NCBI GenBank assembly: GCA_009792885.1
Contig: WMCF01000113.1
Coordinates: 1,731,613 to 1,795,612, forward strand
DNA length: 64,000 nucleotides
Direction of reading: 5' to 3'
Source: Eremophila alpestris peregrina
Lineage: Eukaryota > Chordata > Aves > Passeriformes > Alaudidae
Shown here: positions 1 to 12,880 of the stretch, in pieces
Layout: every line of letters starts with the position of its first letter
How positions within the stretch are numbered: position 1 is the stretch's first letter
Notes under the pieces: generated by a model
What the model was told of the DNA's origin: nothing
The model's input: only the letters and a program-made list of their open reading frames with translations
The model's database searches: none
Translations under genes and position numbers: made by a program

Positions 1-490
1 ATTCCTCACTGGAACAGGCCAGTGCCTGACTCTGCTTCCCTTGACATGAGCTTGCATCCTGCTCCATAAATAGACCTGCTGGAGTCAGTGGGACTCCTCC
101 TGGAGCAGGCATCAGATCAACACTGTCATTAGTGAATTACTCCAAGAAAATAAAGCTGCTGTAAAGAACTGTTGCAGAGTTGCTGCCCAGCAAAAACAGG
201 CACTAATAATCCCCACTGCTTGTAAAATTAATTCCATCAGGACAATGTATGTATGTGCTCCCACAAGCCCAGCAGAGATCTAACCCTATGTGCTGTGCAG
301 TGTGTCCTGTGCCCCTGGGGCAGGTGTGTCCATCAAATAAAGAGGGAATTGCTTCCTTCAGAGCCTGATTCCCTGTGTGTCAGCAAAGGTAACTGCTCCT
401 GAACACCTCCAGTTGTTCCCACACCAACCCCCCCTCCCCTGACAGTCTCCTGCCTCTGCTGGGGTGGATGATGTGAAGGACAGACATTAC
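1..490 (-). other. CCNI: CCNI intron 2 (partial)
   Basis: This is non-coding sequence downstream, on the minus strand, of the first CCNI coding exon, starting at the GT donor at 489-490. I found no further cyclin I exon here; the cyclin-box exons must lie beyond the left edge. No repeat or RNA gene is recognised. Confidence 0.7.
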
Positions 491-647
491 CTGATTGGGC
501 TGAATTTTCGGCACATAGGCTTTCCACATTTGAGCTTCCCTAGAGATTGCCATCTCCAGAAGGAGAGACAACCTCTGGCTCTCCAGGGGTCCTGAAAACT
601 TCATGGTAACCCTTGGATCCACCTGCCACCCAGCTGGATACAGCTAC
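491..647 (-). CDS. CCNI: Cyclin I, first coding exon (gene continues off the left edge)
   Basis: The minus strand reads a start codon at 604-602, then 38 codons, then a clean CAG/GTAATG donor; the exon ends at 491 in phase 0. The peptide begins MKFSGPLESQRLSLLLEMAI and ends KIQPNQ. It aligns almost residue for residue with the N-terminus of vertebrate cyclin I, and the exon break falls at the same point. Bases 605-647 are 5' UTR, preceded by a TTTTGCAG acceptor, so the start codon sits in exon 2 as in mammals. A second possible acceptor (GGCAG) lies about 20 bases closer to the start codon. Cyclin I is an atypical cyclin linked to CDK5 and to survival of post-mitotic cells. Only the segment before the cyclin box is in this window, so nothing can be said about the integrity of the rest of the gene. 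An in-frame ATG at 622-620 would add six residues, but the annotated start matches the family. Confidence 0.93.
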
Positions 648-3600
648 CTGCAAAACCAAAGAGAGCCTGGTCAAACACTGGGCTGTGCCTGTCCAGGCAA
701 GAGGCAGTGCAGAGGGGACTGAAACTGCAGGAAATGGAACTGTTCCCCCAACCCTGGCACAGCCTCACTCAGCAGTAACAGCCTGTCCAAAAACGTGTCC
801 ATTACAAATGGAAAACAAAGCAGAGACAAGGTTTTTACCTTTCATTTCTTTAAAGGCAACAGATCCCAGAACCTGCTCTCAAATGGAGACAATCTGATGG
901 AAAAGGTGATTTGGGTAGTTCTGAGACTGCCTACCAGGACTATGGCTGCAGATTTTTGACACTCTTAAATGACTTAATCAAAACAGTGAGATGGTAAATG
1001 AAGGGTAAATCCAAGGGAAAGTTACTGACACTTCCCATTCTTTGCATGAGGTCTTGTGCAATCCCCCCAAGGTGGATACTGGCCAAACACTAACAGGCAT
1101 TTCCATGTGAATACAACAGCCCAGGCTGTATTTACAGGAAATAAGCAAGGTGCTGACTCTGAGAAAATAAACAGAATTCACAGGGAAAACAATCCATTAT
1201 TATAAATAACAACAAAAGCAGCTCTGAGCAAATGAAGATTCAAGGTGCTTTCCCAGAGCTAAAGGAAACCTTAAAGATCAAGACTGATAGAGAACAAATA
1301 TTACTCTTTATTCACACAACCTGCAACAGAAATAAAACCACACTCCAGTCCCACTTAAGAGCCCAGAAGGTTTTAAGTGGTAAATAAATGTCAGGGCCCT
1401 CTGTCCTGAACAAGAACCCCTTCTATGTTAGGTTTTCATACAACAAATCCTGCTCCATGAACAAGGGACAGCCTGTACAGGCTTGGCATAGCCCCATACA
1501 AGGTGTGCAGATGTCACTGAATAGACAGAACACCTTGGAACCAGGAGGCCTGACCAGGACTCCTAAAGCTCTGTGGTGTATCTCTTCCCACCAGCCCCCA
1601 AATGGCCACTGTGGGCTGAAAAATCCCTATTAAAAGTTCCTTGCCCAGAGGGACCCTCTGCCTGGGGAAGTGAAACTCCAGAACCTCCAACCACAGCTTA
1701 TTTACGTGCATTTTCACTCGATTTTGCATTTCATTTTTAAACATGGGGCTGATCCTGAGGACACTCACTGTAAATGGGGCTGAAGGGGAAACAGGGATGC
1801 ACAGTCACAGCCTCCCCTCCAGCTCCTTCCCTCGAGGCTCCATCAGCATCTCATGATCCTCCCATCGGAGGCACAGCTTTCCCTGGGGCCAGGCTGGTTC
1901 CCAAAGGCTGGATCCCCACCATCTCATTGCAAAGCTGTACCCAAGCACTGCACCACGTGGAATGTGGCAGGGGTAGGAGCAGACCCACGGCAGAGGCTGA
2001 AGCTGGGACCAGTGCTCAGAGCTGGGGGACTGGAAGCAGCTCGCTCCACACTCGTCAGGAAAAAAACAGGAGCTATATTTAGCCCCACCACGTCTCTCCT
2101 AATATGAAATATTGATGGTCCTTCCTTGCTTTTGCAGGAAAGAGAGAATAATTAGCCAACCCCCAAATCACTGGAGACAACACAGGGAAAAATTTCAGGC
2201 CGTTTTCCTCTGCTGTGACTGATAAACATTCCCACCATGTTTACAACACAGATGGGTTTCACAGGCCTCTGGAACCAGAGAAGAGCTTTTAGTTACCCTG
2301 ATCCCCTCTGAAGCTGTCCCTGTGCTGCTGGGCTCGGGATGTCCTTGGAGCCCCGACACACCCAGGGCATTGCAAGGGCCATTTTCAGTGAGCACTGCTG
2401 CCAACTGCTCTCCAGTTGCCAAGGGCAAAAGAGAAGGGAAAATAACCTTTCTTTTGTGAACTAGGGACGTAATTGAATTGAGGGCTAAGGCACAATAACC
2501 TTTATAAGGGAAAAAAGAAGCGGAATGACGCGCTTGAAAGTTTCCCTTGGAGCAAGAGTGGTGTGCAGTTTTCCAGCACAGAGCACGGCCGGGACACTGG
2601 CCAAGCACCCCGGGGCTCAATCCAGTTTGCATCTCCATTTACATAGCTCCCCATCAGATAAACGCTGTGCCATTGGAAAAAACGCCAGCAGGGCTGTGTG
2701 CAGCCTTCCCAAAACACCAGGCAGCAGAGGCAGAGCAGGCTCTGGGAGGATGAGGAACAGGAGGGATGGCACAGCTTCCCAAAATCCAGCACAGGGAGGT
2801 CCATGGACTCTTCTCTGCCCGGCTGAGGACAGTAACACCTGAGCAGCCCAGGAAGGTGACAGCACCTCTCAGACAGCAGCAGGGCCAGCAGGAGGCCTGA
2901 GCCTGCCCCCACAGCTCCTGCCCCAGCCAAAAACTTCCCTGGCTTTTTTGCAACCAAGCCCGATTCCCCCACGGCTGGAGGAACTGCCCAAGCTGGGACA
3001 GTCACCATGAACTCACTCACCCCAGCTTTCCACTTCTTCCCCTGATTTCAAATTAAACTTGAGCTCCAGTGCTGGCTTTTTGGGTTTGGGGGTTTTTTCC
3101 CACTGTGGTTACTTTTGGAGTTTTTCAACTACTGTTCAAACAGTTCCTAAAGTTCCTAATTTCACTGGAAGGTCAGCTGGCTACACTGAAACCTCCTAAA
3201 GAACAGTTGGGGAGTTAATAAAGGAGAAGTGAGCCCAGTCAAGGCACTGGCTTTGACGCCTCCTGTGAGGAGCTGCAGGTCGGATCTTGCTCCGAAATTA
3301 GAGTCAAAACCTTGGTGTGAGGTTTTCACTTGTGAGAGGCATCAAAAATCACCTCCTTATCCAGGGTAAACACCCCAAGCTGGTCCATAAAATAAAGATC
3401 TCTCATCTCATAAAGATCTCTCTTTGGTCCAAGTTTACAGCTACCTTGACTCAAAGAAATGCTTTTCAGTTTCCCTGGAGAGATTTTAGGCTGCCAAGTG
3501 CTGCAGGCTACAGTTTCCAAAAGCAGTTTCTGCAGGAATTGGGGCAGACGACTCCCTGACCAAATAACACTCCATGGTTTGGGGGGCGCATTTGTGAGGG

Positions 3601-6600
3601 ATGCAAAATAGAGGAGTTTTTTTTTTTTTATTTTCAGGCTTTGTAATCATTTGCAGGGACTATAAAAAGTGCCTCCTGCACACAAAAGAAGCTGCTCCAG
3701 GAACATACTATCCACTAGCAGGACAAGCTCCTAACACAGCTCCTGATTTTCCTGCCCCCAGTTGCAATTTAGCTGTCCTCATACAACTGAGTTACAAACA
3801 GAATCGCTGGAATAATTCAGGGCAGGAACAAAAACCTCTTTGGTTTTGATTGTGGCTTGTTCTCTGTTTGCTATGGGGGGGTTGTTTGTTTGCTTTTTTA
3901 ACACAGTTCATTTTGTAAACAATTAACAAGATTTCTATGGCTAGAGACAGTCCAAACCTCACTATCTTTGTTTTGCACATCAATCCAGGTGGGTACTGTG
4001 AACAAGGGGGGTAATTCCAGCAGAGTGGTCTGCAGACCTCGTATTTTTGGGGATCAGCTTCAGCTTTAGCAAGCAATAATAAAATCTCACAGATGACCTG
4101 CAAACAGATTTTTCTGGGCAGTGAGGGGAAGGCAAAGCAGAAGGAAGAGAGGAGGAGACTGAATTCCAAGGAGCTCCAGCCAGCCATCTGTGATTTCAAA
4201 GGATCCAAGCCTACTGCTAGCAGAAATGTCTAACTGCAAGTTGTGATTAGAAATTTCAAAGCCGTGGCTGGGGGCTGGGATGGATGTTAATTTTAGTACC
4301 TGGAGCTTTCTCTCAGCTTAACTCTCTCCTCACAGCCTGGCAGTGAAGCAGTCTGGAACTCTGTGCTGGGCAGAGGGAAATGCCAAAGCACAGCCTGATG
4401 TGACAGCAGGAAATGAGCAGATGATCAGTGTGGGTTCCAATTGATTGGTTTGGGATGTACAAAATAAATGGCCAATGGAAATAGCTCGACAGTGCTGGGA
4501 GACAATAAAATTTTCAAGCGAAATGGCTGGGAAAAGCATGTTTGGGAATGTAATTTCAAATGTTAACACCTAAGCAAGCACGTCTGTTTGAAGCCACAAA
4601 GTGGCTTCTGGCCACATACAAAGTGCAGTGAAAACTATCCCCGTGAGCAGTGTGTTAGTGTCAGACCTGAGGGCCTGCAGCTGATCTCACACCTTGAACC
4701 AGCAGCACCTCCTCTGAGCAGTGGCTAAGCCCAAATTGGGAAAGAGGCCATTTTCTGGAGGCTGGGAGAGGAAGAGGGCCCGTGCCACTTGTCTGTGTGA
4801 CTCAGCCCGAGCTGCCTCCCACAACCTGGTACAAAGGCAAGGCTGGGAGGTATTTTGGCAGCATCCTTCAGGCGGGCTCACGTACATCACACACTCGCCA
4901 CTTCTTCTCTTCCAACCAGATTTTTCCTGGGAGTGCAAATAAAGCTGACCTCATTCTAGTGCCGGTTTTCCAAACAGATGAATTTTTCCAAACATTTGAA
5001 GGAAGCTGCCAGCTAAAACCACAGGTCAAAAAGGGAACGCAGAGCAGTGTTTTGATGGGAGGGAGGGGAGGGGTTTTTACGTCTTGTTTTGAAACAGAAA
5101 TCCCAGGGTCCATTTAGCAGCTAGGAAGGAGGAGCCCTCTGGAAAAGGGCTGCTCGATAAATGGGACCAGTTCTAAGAGATCTCTGCTCCCCTTCATTCC
5201 CCAGCCTTTTAACTGACATCAGGGGTTTGCTGTTTACATGACACTCAAGATGATATTTTCCCAAGTCGGGACTTTTAAAAAACAAGGTAGAAGATGAACT
5301 CCTGACTGAACTTTCAGACAATGCCACCATTCTTCCCTCCTGGAGAAATGGGCCTGCTTCCAGACCCATGCCCGCCCCACTCCCTGTTCTGGTGGCTCTG
5401 TTGGGAAGTGCCAGAGGAGGAGGTGGTGGAGGTTTGTGTTCCCATTTTGTCTGGAAACTGCCAACATGAGTCCATTCAAGCAGCCTTTGCCCAGAAAGGT
5501 CTTTGGTTAAATATTCCATGCCACAGCTTCCAAGTGGTGCAAGCAGGCAGATTTAATCCCAGCTCCCTTCCCTGCTAGGGCAGCAACAGACCAAGCAAAC
5601 TGTGGATAAAAGGGAAACTCGGGATTCAGCTGTAGGAGAACAGCTCCAGCTGCAGACCGCATGTGTTGATACAAAGAGGAGATGAAACTCAATATATTTT
5701 CATGAGTTCTGCTCTGAGAGTTTGGCATATTTGAACCTAAAAATCAGTGGAGGATGTCAATTCCTCACAATGTTTATAAAAATCAGCCACGGGATGGTTT
5801 TCAGTAGGAATGAGCCCTGCTATTGTTTGGCAGCAGATCCCAAGGCTCAGGAGCAGGTCAGGAATGTGAGCCTTTCCTGTGTGCACTGGGGTGTCACATC
5901 AAGGACAGTCAGCCCTCACCTGGCACAACCACAGTGGTCACATGCCAAAAGGACAGTGCCATCTTCATGTTCAGAACTGAAGCACCAGACAGAATAAAGC
6001 CACGAGAAATGAGCGTTTGCTGAAACAACCCCAATTATTTCTATGCTTTTTCCAATGTAAATGACAGATAAATCTGAGACAGCAATGGCTGAGCCTTGTG
6101 CAAATTCCCTGTACACCACTGGCAAAGGAATGAGCAGCTTGGGGACAAGGTTCAAAACTACTGCAGAACACCTGTGAACCTCTGAGGAACTTGAGAGTGC
6201 TGCTGTTGCTGAGCCATTAAACCAGGGAGCTGAGGGAACCCCAGCAGCTTCCAAGGAGCATCACCAGGTGCCCCCAATTCGGGAGAGCCAAGCACCCACT
6301 CAGGGGCAGCTGGGCACAATCTGTGCAAGAGGCAGCTTGAGGCAGCACCTTTTGCCAGAGGTGCTGTGGGATGGAGCTGCTGTGAAGGGGGACTCTGGCA
6401 GCCCTGCTCCAGTGTAAGCAGTCTCAGGCACGGTGGTGGCACTCCACAGGCCCATTTCCCTGCAGGGAGTGCCCAGGGCCTTGGCTGTGTAGGTTTGGTT
6501 GCCTTGGAAGAGCTGTGGTGCCGAGTGAAGGAGTTTTAGGAGACAGACAGCAGGCTGCACAACACTAGTTTTATGGGACACAGACAGGATTTTCACTGGG

Positions 6601-7199
6601 ACTGTCAGCTTGGAGATCCTCAGCCCTACCTGCAGCAGAGAAGTAGGCAGTGCCCACCTCCACCATCAAGGTAAGTGAAGTGTCTGGAGAGAAGGGGAAG
6701 GGGGAAGCGGGTGACTGCTGGCATTAAAAGGAAACCTTCTGCCCTACCTCAAGATTTGTAACTACAAAAAAGGGTCAAAGCATTTTGGGTGAGATGACAG
6801 GAAGGCATCAAAAAATAAGAACAAATGATGGTTAAGTGGGGTCACTTTGAGCATTTGCATGTAAGCAAGGACTTATCTGTGAGGTTCCTTTCTGGCATGT
6901 TGGGATGCTTCCCTGAGGTGTGTGTGTGCTTATGAACAGTGTGGGGAGGTAACATGGAGAGGTGTGTGCAGGTGAAAGAAGAGTCTTGGATCACAGAGGT
7001 GTGGTGGGATGGCTCCCATGACCTGAGAGTGCTGCCGTGGAGGGACACAGGCTCTGCTGTTAAGAGGAAATGCTGGTGCCTTGGTCCCCATGGAGCACTC
7101 CCGAGGATTGTGACGTGTGCAGGCAGAACAATGTGGCAGAGCACAAGGAACCCAGGAGTAGCCTGGACAGAGGGGCTCCACTGGACCTCACACCCTCAG

Positions 7200-7640
7200 A
7201 CAAGGAGGGGCTTGTTGGAACATGTGAGGGTCAGTGACCATGGGTCAGTGGAGGCAGCTAGGGATGTGGTCAGACAAAAGCCAAAGCCCAGCTGGAATTG
7301 TGTCTAGCAAGCTATAGTGAGACTAAAGGAGCCTGAGTACTTGGGCAGCAAGAGGAAGGCCAAGGAAAAGCTGGGCAGACTCCTGGCTGAAAGTAGGCTC
7401 TGGATAAGCAGACAGTGAGGTGGATTGAGAAGTGGCTGAATGACTGTGTCCAGAGGGCAGTAATCAGTGACATTTCTTTACTGTGAGGGTGACAGAGCTT
7501 TGGCTGGATTGCTCAGGGAGGCTGTGGAATTTCCATCCTTGGAGGCGCTGAAAAAGTGTTTGGACGTGGCACAGAGCAACTGGTTTTAGGGAGCCCTGCT
7601 TGAGCAGGGGCCTCGGACAAGTTGACCTTCAGAGGTACTT
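7200..7640 (+). repeat. CR1 LINE fragment, degraded
   Basis: The stretch resembles the 3' part of the CR1 reverse-transcriptase ORF and its 3' UTR. It has an 'agctggaattgtgtctagc' stretch, then 'gcaagaggaaggcc', then a 'ctgtgagggtgacagagc' block, and finally a 'gagccctgcttgagcagggg' block near 7590. There are many substitutions and small gaps, so this is an old copy. The 5' limit is uncertain and could reach about 6950. Confidence 0.6.
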
Positions 7641-8329
7641 TGGGGATCTCAAGGGCTAAACGTTTAAAGCAGCCCAGATCTAAGAGCCCAGAGCAGCTTG
7701 TCTGTTCTGGCAGCAGGAAGGCTGCAGGAAGGCTTTGAAATTTAAAAAAAAAAAAAGGGCAAACCAAACCTGGCATTATGTAATGTCTCACTGGTAGTCT
7801 CCTCAAAGCAACACATGCAGAGCATGATTCACTTCTCCCAACACCAATGTAACTTGGTATAAATCAACAGTAACTTGAAGGAAGTCACTCCAAGGAAAAC
7901 CAACCTCACAAAGTATGAGGGAGAGCAGTCATTTCATAAAATAGGGCCAGAGGCTTTCAAGCCCATAAAAACTGACTTTCTACAGGCAAGGGCCAACAGG
8001 CATTCGGAATTTAAAGCATCATGCACCACCTTCTGAGTAATATAATCCCCTGAAACCAAATAAATACAATGTGGCAAAAACACAGAAACAGGATTCAGCG
8101 GTGCCTCTGTCTTTCAGCAGTACTCAGTCACTAACATCAATGAACAGTGATAAAACCAAACAAGTTTATACCCAGTTCAACACCCACATCCAAAAAATGT
8201 CTGACTACGATGGTTTGATTCCTCTTGACAACAACAAAAGAGAATTTTGTCTCAGAGCCTAAGTGCTCACCAAGGCCAATATTTTGCTCTGTAGATTCTG
8301 ATTGGCTTCAGGATAAATTAGTGATTACA

Positions 8330-8600
8330 GCTAATATCGGGATACAGTGTGAGGCAGTAAAAAGAGATAATTATGAGGAAATGAGGAATTATCTGCTGTT
8401 GAAACAATAGATCAATTATGAGGTACAGCACAGTAGCTGCAGAGCAGCATTCTTGTGCTCTGAGGGTACTGCCTCCTCTTTCCAAAGAGAACCCGCAGTT
8501 ATAAAGCTTAATTATGCTCCAGGAGCTCGAGCTTGCTGACTAATTAGCCTCTTGTTGAGACAATACAGAAAAGGATATAATTCCAATTGTCCGCAAAAAT
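8330..8600. promoter_or_regulatory. Candidate non-coding regulatory block
   Basis: This AT-rich, non-repetitive stretch in CCNI intron 1 carries several homeodomain-type TAAT/ATTA cores, including a TAATTA near 8540 and a TTAATTA near 8510, and has no open frame. It looks like many vertebrate conserved non-coding elements, but conservation could not be tested. This is inference from composition and motifs only. Confidence 0.2.
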
Positions 8601-11600
8601 AGCATGGCACAGGCACAGTCCTGGCCCTTCCCCGGGTGTTCAGCGCTCCTGTCCTGCGAGAGCCCTGATACACCCACAGCTCTGCACAATCTAAAACCAG
8701 TCCTGAGCCTAAAACAAAAACTAAACCCAGCCATGGGAACTCTGGAAGGGGAGGTACAGATGAAGGGGAAGGAAGCAGAGTGTCTGAGGCAGCCTGTAAT
8801 AGCAGCTGAGCTGTGTGAATCCCGCTCTGCTCCGGTCACTGCGTGCATGGACACACTCACAGGGCTCTCACTAAGCTGAGCTTGATGGTTCAGCTGCATG
8901 CCTGCAGTCAGGAGCATGACAACACCAAGATTTGCAGCCAAAATTATTAAAAAGCAGAAAGGTTGAAGTTTTAGGAGCCAAGTTCTTGTCTAACAGACAC
9001 TGTAGTCAAGTTGCCCCGGCCAAAAAACAGGGTCTCGCTGTGTGCAGTGAAAAACCACCAAAAAGGTCCAAAAGCCTCTGGCAGATGGGATCATCCTGGT
9101 AAAGATGTTTGGTGTCTGGGCTGCTGAGCAATATGGATATCTTATGAGTGAGCTTTGAGAGGAGTTTATGGCACAGCAGGTGCAAATATCCACTATGGTT
9201 AATAAATGAGTGTTGGTAAAATTCACAGTCAGCAAACACACAGGAAGGGAAAATGTCAGACCGCATCTGCTTTGTGCAGAGACTGGAGACACCTGAGATT
9301 TCCTTCCATCTCAGTGACTTCACTGTGCTTTTTTGGCTTCTGAAAATACCTATTATTATGCTGTATTCTCAAAGAAACTATTCTCAATGAATCCTCCTTA
9401 AACTCCACTGCCTTGTTGGCCAGCCTGGCTTTCCTGCTGCTTCACTGGAATGTGCTGGTGAAAAGGTCTTCGGTCAGGACCTCCATGGGCCCCACAAAGT
9501 CATGGGAGCAAAGGAAAGAAGGCAGATACAGGCAGGTTCCCAGGCAAGTTAGTTCTGGGCACACATTCTACATATTGAAGGGGAGGAATTCAGATCCCAC
9601 AGCTGTGTTATACTCCATCTAGAGATGCAGCTCTTCTCTGCTCACAGTCTGCTCTGTGCTCAGGCAGTCGAGTCCTAAGGGTTACCATTTGGCGCTCAAA
9701 ATACAATGTCTAGTTTTCCTGAGGCCACTGGTCCTGCCTGAGCTTTTAAAAATCCCTCAGTGTGACATGAACTGCAGATGTTTTTATCTGTCCCTTCCAC
9801 ACCCAGTTTAAATGGATCGTTTACATTGGCGTGATGCTGAACTTTATTTCCTAAATACAAAAAGTGCCTCGTAAAAACACAGTGATCAGACCTGTGAATA
9901 TAAATGTTCCCCAAAAGCCAGTTCAGCATGAGGTCAAGCCTAACTACTGCTTTAACCATTGGATGGCTGCAGGTGTGCAAGGGAAAGCATCTTCCAGCAG
10001 GCCCTGAGGTAAGGCACCTTCTGCCTCAGGGATGCTGCTGGAAGTCTCATTTCAGCCTGTGCATGAGGGATGGTCAGACACAGGTGAGCAGAGAGAGGCT
10101 CAAAATGGGAAAATGAAAGAGGCTGTAATTACAGGGGAGATGCTCAAAGCTTTATAAAGCTGCAAACATTTGGTCCACCAAAAAGCTTCTCCCAGGGCAG
10201 TGACACGAGCAAACACAGCAGCACTGAGCAGTGTCAATGCTCCCTGATCAAACTGATAAATGTAGGTACGGATTACTGGAACCACCTGGAAACAGGAAAA
10301 CAACTCATTTACTCACAAACGTTGACTGCACCAAAGGGTTTCTATAAAATGTGAGACAGACAGGTCTGGAAACAGGGAAACACAGCTGCCAAGACCCAGG
10401 CAGAGAAATGCCCTGCAGCTCCTGCTCACGGCGGGCTCTCGGCAGCACGGGCTTCAGCCCTGTGACACCCCAAACATGGCACAGCAGGAAAGCCTGGCCC
10501 CAGCATCCAGCAAGCAGGAGCTTTTGTGGGCAGGATCTCAACAGAGCAGGGCTCTCATCAGCGCCAGTATCAGTATTTGTAAGTAGGGTCCCAGGCCAAA
10601 TGAAGTGCAGGACTTGGGAGTATAGAACAGACACAGTAAAAGCTGCAGCTCAGATCAGTTCTGCCACATCAAACTGTGCTTAAGTTCGACACAGGGATGA
10701 AAGATAATTAAAACTCTGTGTGTGTGTATGTATCTATACACACACCCCCCCATGTGAAAGTTCAGTTCCTGCTGGAGAGAAGCCAAAAAATCAGCTTCCC
10801 ACATCCCACGCCAAGGTCTGTGTAGGCACTGATGAGAACAAGCCCTCCCCCTGCCCTACAAGCCAGCCAAACTACTTGAAAACCAAATCGTAATCATTTG
10901 CAGGGATCCAAAATCCAACCCTCGAGACAAGGAAAAGATGCCAGGATTTGCTTTTTGAGAGACACCCTCACCTTGCCTGACCTGGGCTCCAGGTGCACCT
11001 GCAGTGGGACAGAGGTGGGGGGCACAGCTGCCACCCCTGCAGGGAAAGGGGAGATGCTCCCCTCTCCAAAGTGTGTCACGCACCACTTGCATCTTGCTCA
11101 GTTTAAACATTTTATTTAAAAAAATCTCACCCTTCTGTCTTTAAAAGGGGCTGTGCTATGTACAGCACACCACAGAAAGAAATGTCTGTGAGCAGACAAA
11201 GGCTGATGCTGAAATCATGTTTAAATTCAGGCTTGAATCAGCCTGCCGGCTAAGACCCTTACTTATAAGGGTGGTAAAATGAGGGATTGTTTCTTTTTCC
11301 CTCCTTCACAGGGTCAGAAGGGGAGGATAGGCGAGCAGGTTTTTCTGTGTTCGATGCACAAGTTTTCAGGAGCATTTTTTCTGTCACTGCTTTTTACTGT
11401 AGTAGGCACAAAAAACCCGTGGCAGTCTCACTCCCTTCAGTTCATCCCTTTGGAGATGGATTTAGAGAACACAATGCTGCTCTTCCTTCAAGGAAACTTC
11501 TTCCATTGCTGCCGGGAGAGCTAAGAGGAAAGCAGGGAGAGAATGCAGCCTGTCTCTGCAAATAAAGCAGGCAAAGACAAGAGAACAAAACCAGGAGGCC

Positions 11601-11609
11601 TGTAGGAAA

Positions 11610-11885
11610 GCTGGAAACAGGCTCTTCTTCAGGTCCTGCAGTGACAGGACAAGGAGTAATGGGTACAAATTGAAAGAGGGCAAATTTAGATTCGGTATTT
11701 GGAAGGAATTCTTCACTATGAGGGTGATGAGACACTAGAACAGGTTGCCCAGGAGAGGCTGTGGATGCCCCAACCCTCAAAGTGTTCCAAGTCAGGTTGC
11801 AGAGGACTTGGCAAAAGCTGGAGGTGTCCTGCCCATGGCAAAGGGGTTGCGACTACGCGATCTTTAAGGTGCATTCCATCCCCTT
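11610..11885 (+). repeat. CR1 LINE 3' fragment
   Basis: A CR1 3' end in forward orientation: 'gaattcttcactatgagggt', then 'caggttgcccaggagaggct' with 'gtggatgcccc', then the 'tgtcctgcccatggc' and 'gatctttaaggtgcattcc' blocks. The terminal octamer is not preserved. It abuts the CCNI CpG island. Confidence 0.8.
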
Positions 11886-11929
11886 AACATTGTCCGATTG
11901 TAAATCCCGTGCAGTCACACCTGGGCTAG

Positions 11930-12880
11930 AGATGCGCTGCTTGGCCCCTGCCTGGGGCGGGGGGTCACGGCAGAGGGACGGGACAGGGAGCCGCGCCGGG
12001 CACACAAAGCACCGCCGGCAGGATGCTTTGCGCGCGTTTACTTTGAGCGTACATGTTCACAGCGTTTATAAGCCCAGCGTTGCACAGCGATGCCCAGCAC
12101 CGCGCACACCCCCCACAGCCCCGCCGAGCCCCCCGTCCCCTCCCGGCTCTCACCTCCCCTGCGCGGCGGCGGGGTGCCCGGCGGGGCCCGGCCATCAGCA
12201 CCCCATGGCGGGGCGGCGGCGCCGGGGCTCCTCCGCGGCGCTTCAGCACCGTGCGGGGCCCATGCCCGGGGCGGCGGCGGCGGCGCTGGCCGGCGAGCTC
12301 CTCATGTCGCCATGACGGAGAGCGAAGGGTGAGGGGGGAACCTGGGGGGGGAGGGGGGGGGGGAAGAGGGTAGGCGGGCCGCCGCCGCGCGGGAGGGAGG
12401 GGGGTTAAAATAAAATAAAATAAAACAAAAACGAAAAGGGAGGGGAGGGGAGCGAGAGGCAGCCCGCAGCCAGCCGCTTCCCGGGGGGTTCGGGGAGGGG
12501 AAGGGGGGGGAAGAAAGAAGCGCCGGCGAGGCGGCGCGAGCGCCCCTCAGCGCGGAACCGCCTTGCCTCAGCGCCGCCGGCCGCAGACAAAGCCCCGTTT
12601 CGGGGGTGCGGAAGGCCGGCGGCGGCTGGAGGCGGCTCTCCCTTCCCCGTTCTCCCCTCCCGGTTCACCCCTCCCGGTTCTCCCCCTCGTCCGGTGGCTG
12701 TGAGGGGGAGCTGGAGTGCGGGGGAGGGAGGGGGGGGTGCGGAGAACCGGGACTCTTTTCCCTGGCGGAAGCATCGCGCGGCAGCGTCGAATTGCGCGGA
12801 GGGGTCTGCGGCGCGTGCGCGGCTGCGTGAGGGCGCTGGGGGCTCCGGGCAGGGCCGGGGACGGTCCCTAAAGTGGCGTT
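11930..12880 (-). promoter_or_regulatory. CCNI: CpG island: probable CCNI promoter and untranslated exon 1
   Basis: This is an abrupt GC-rich, CpG-dense block with runs of GGC/GCC, in contrast to the ordinary flanks. On the minus strand a good donor (GGGGAG/GTGAGA) ends a candidate exon at 12154. Splicing it to the acceptor at 647 gives the two-step start seen in mammalian CCNI, with a non-coding exon 1 and an ATG in exon 2. A G-run near 12344-12365 and a short (AAAAT)n stretch near 12,407-12,425 lie inside. There is no TATA box. The transcription start cannot be placed from sequence alone. The island could also fire on the plus strand (see findings). Confidence 0.65.

Larger units (their letters stand above)
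648..12153 (-). other. CCNI: CCNI intron 1
   Basis: This stretch of about 11.5 kb lies between the acceptor of the first coding exon and a candidate exon 1 donor (GGGGAG/GTGAGA on the minus strand, at 12154/12153). It contains no convincing coding exon: the open frames are short, overlap on both strands and have no recognisable domain. It holds two old CR1 fragments (about 7200-7640 and 11610-11885), a short GT/AC tract near 10,720-10,750 and a homeobox-motif-rich block near 8330-8600. The intron assignment depends on exon 1 lying in the CpG island. Confidence 0.6.

Noticed and set aside
11761..12315. Plus-strand frame of 184 codons into the CpG island
   Set aside because: It begins inside a CR1 fragment and continues through low-complexity GC sequence with no family likeness; only the short ATG/donor near 12,313 seemed worth noting.
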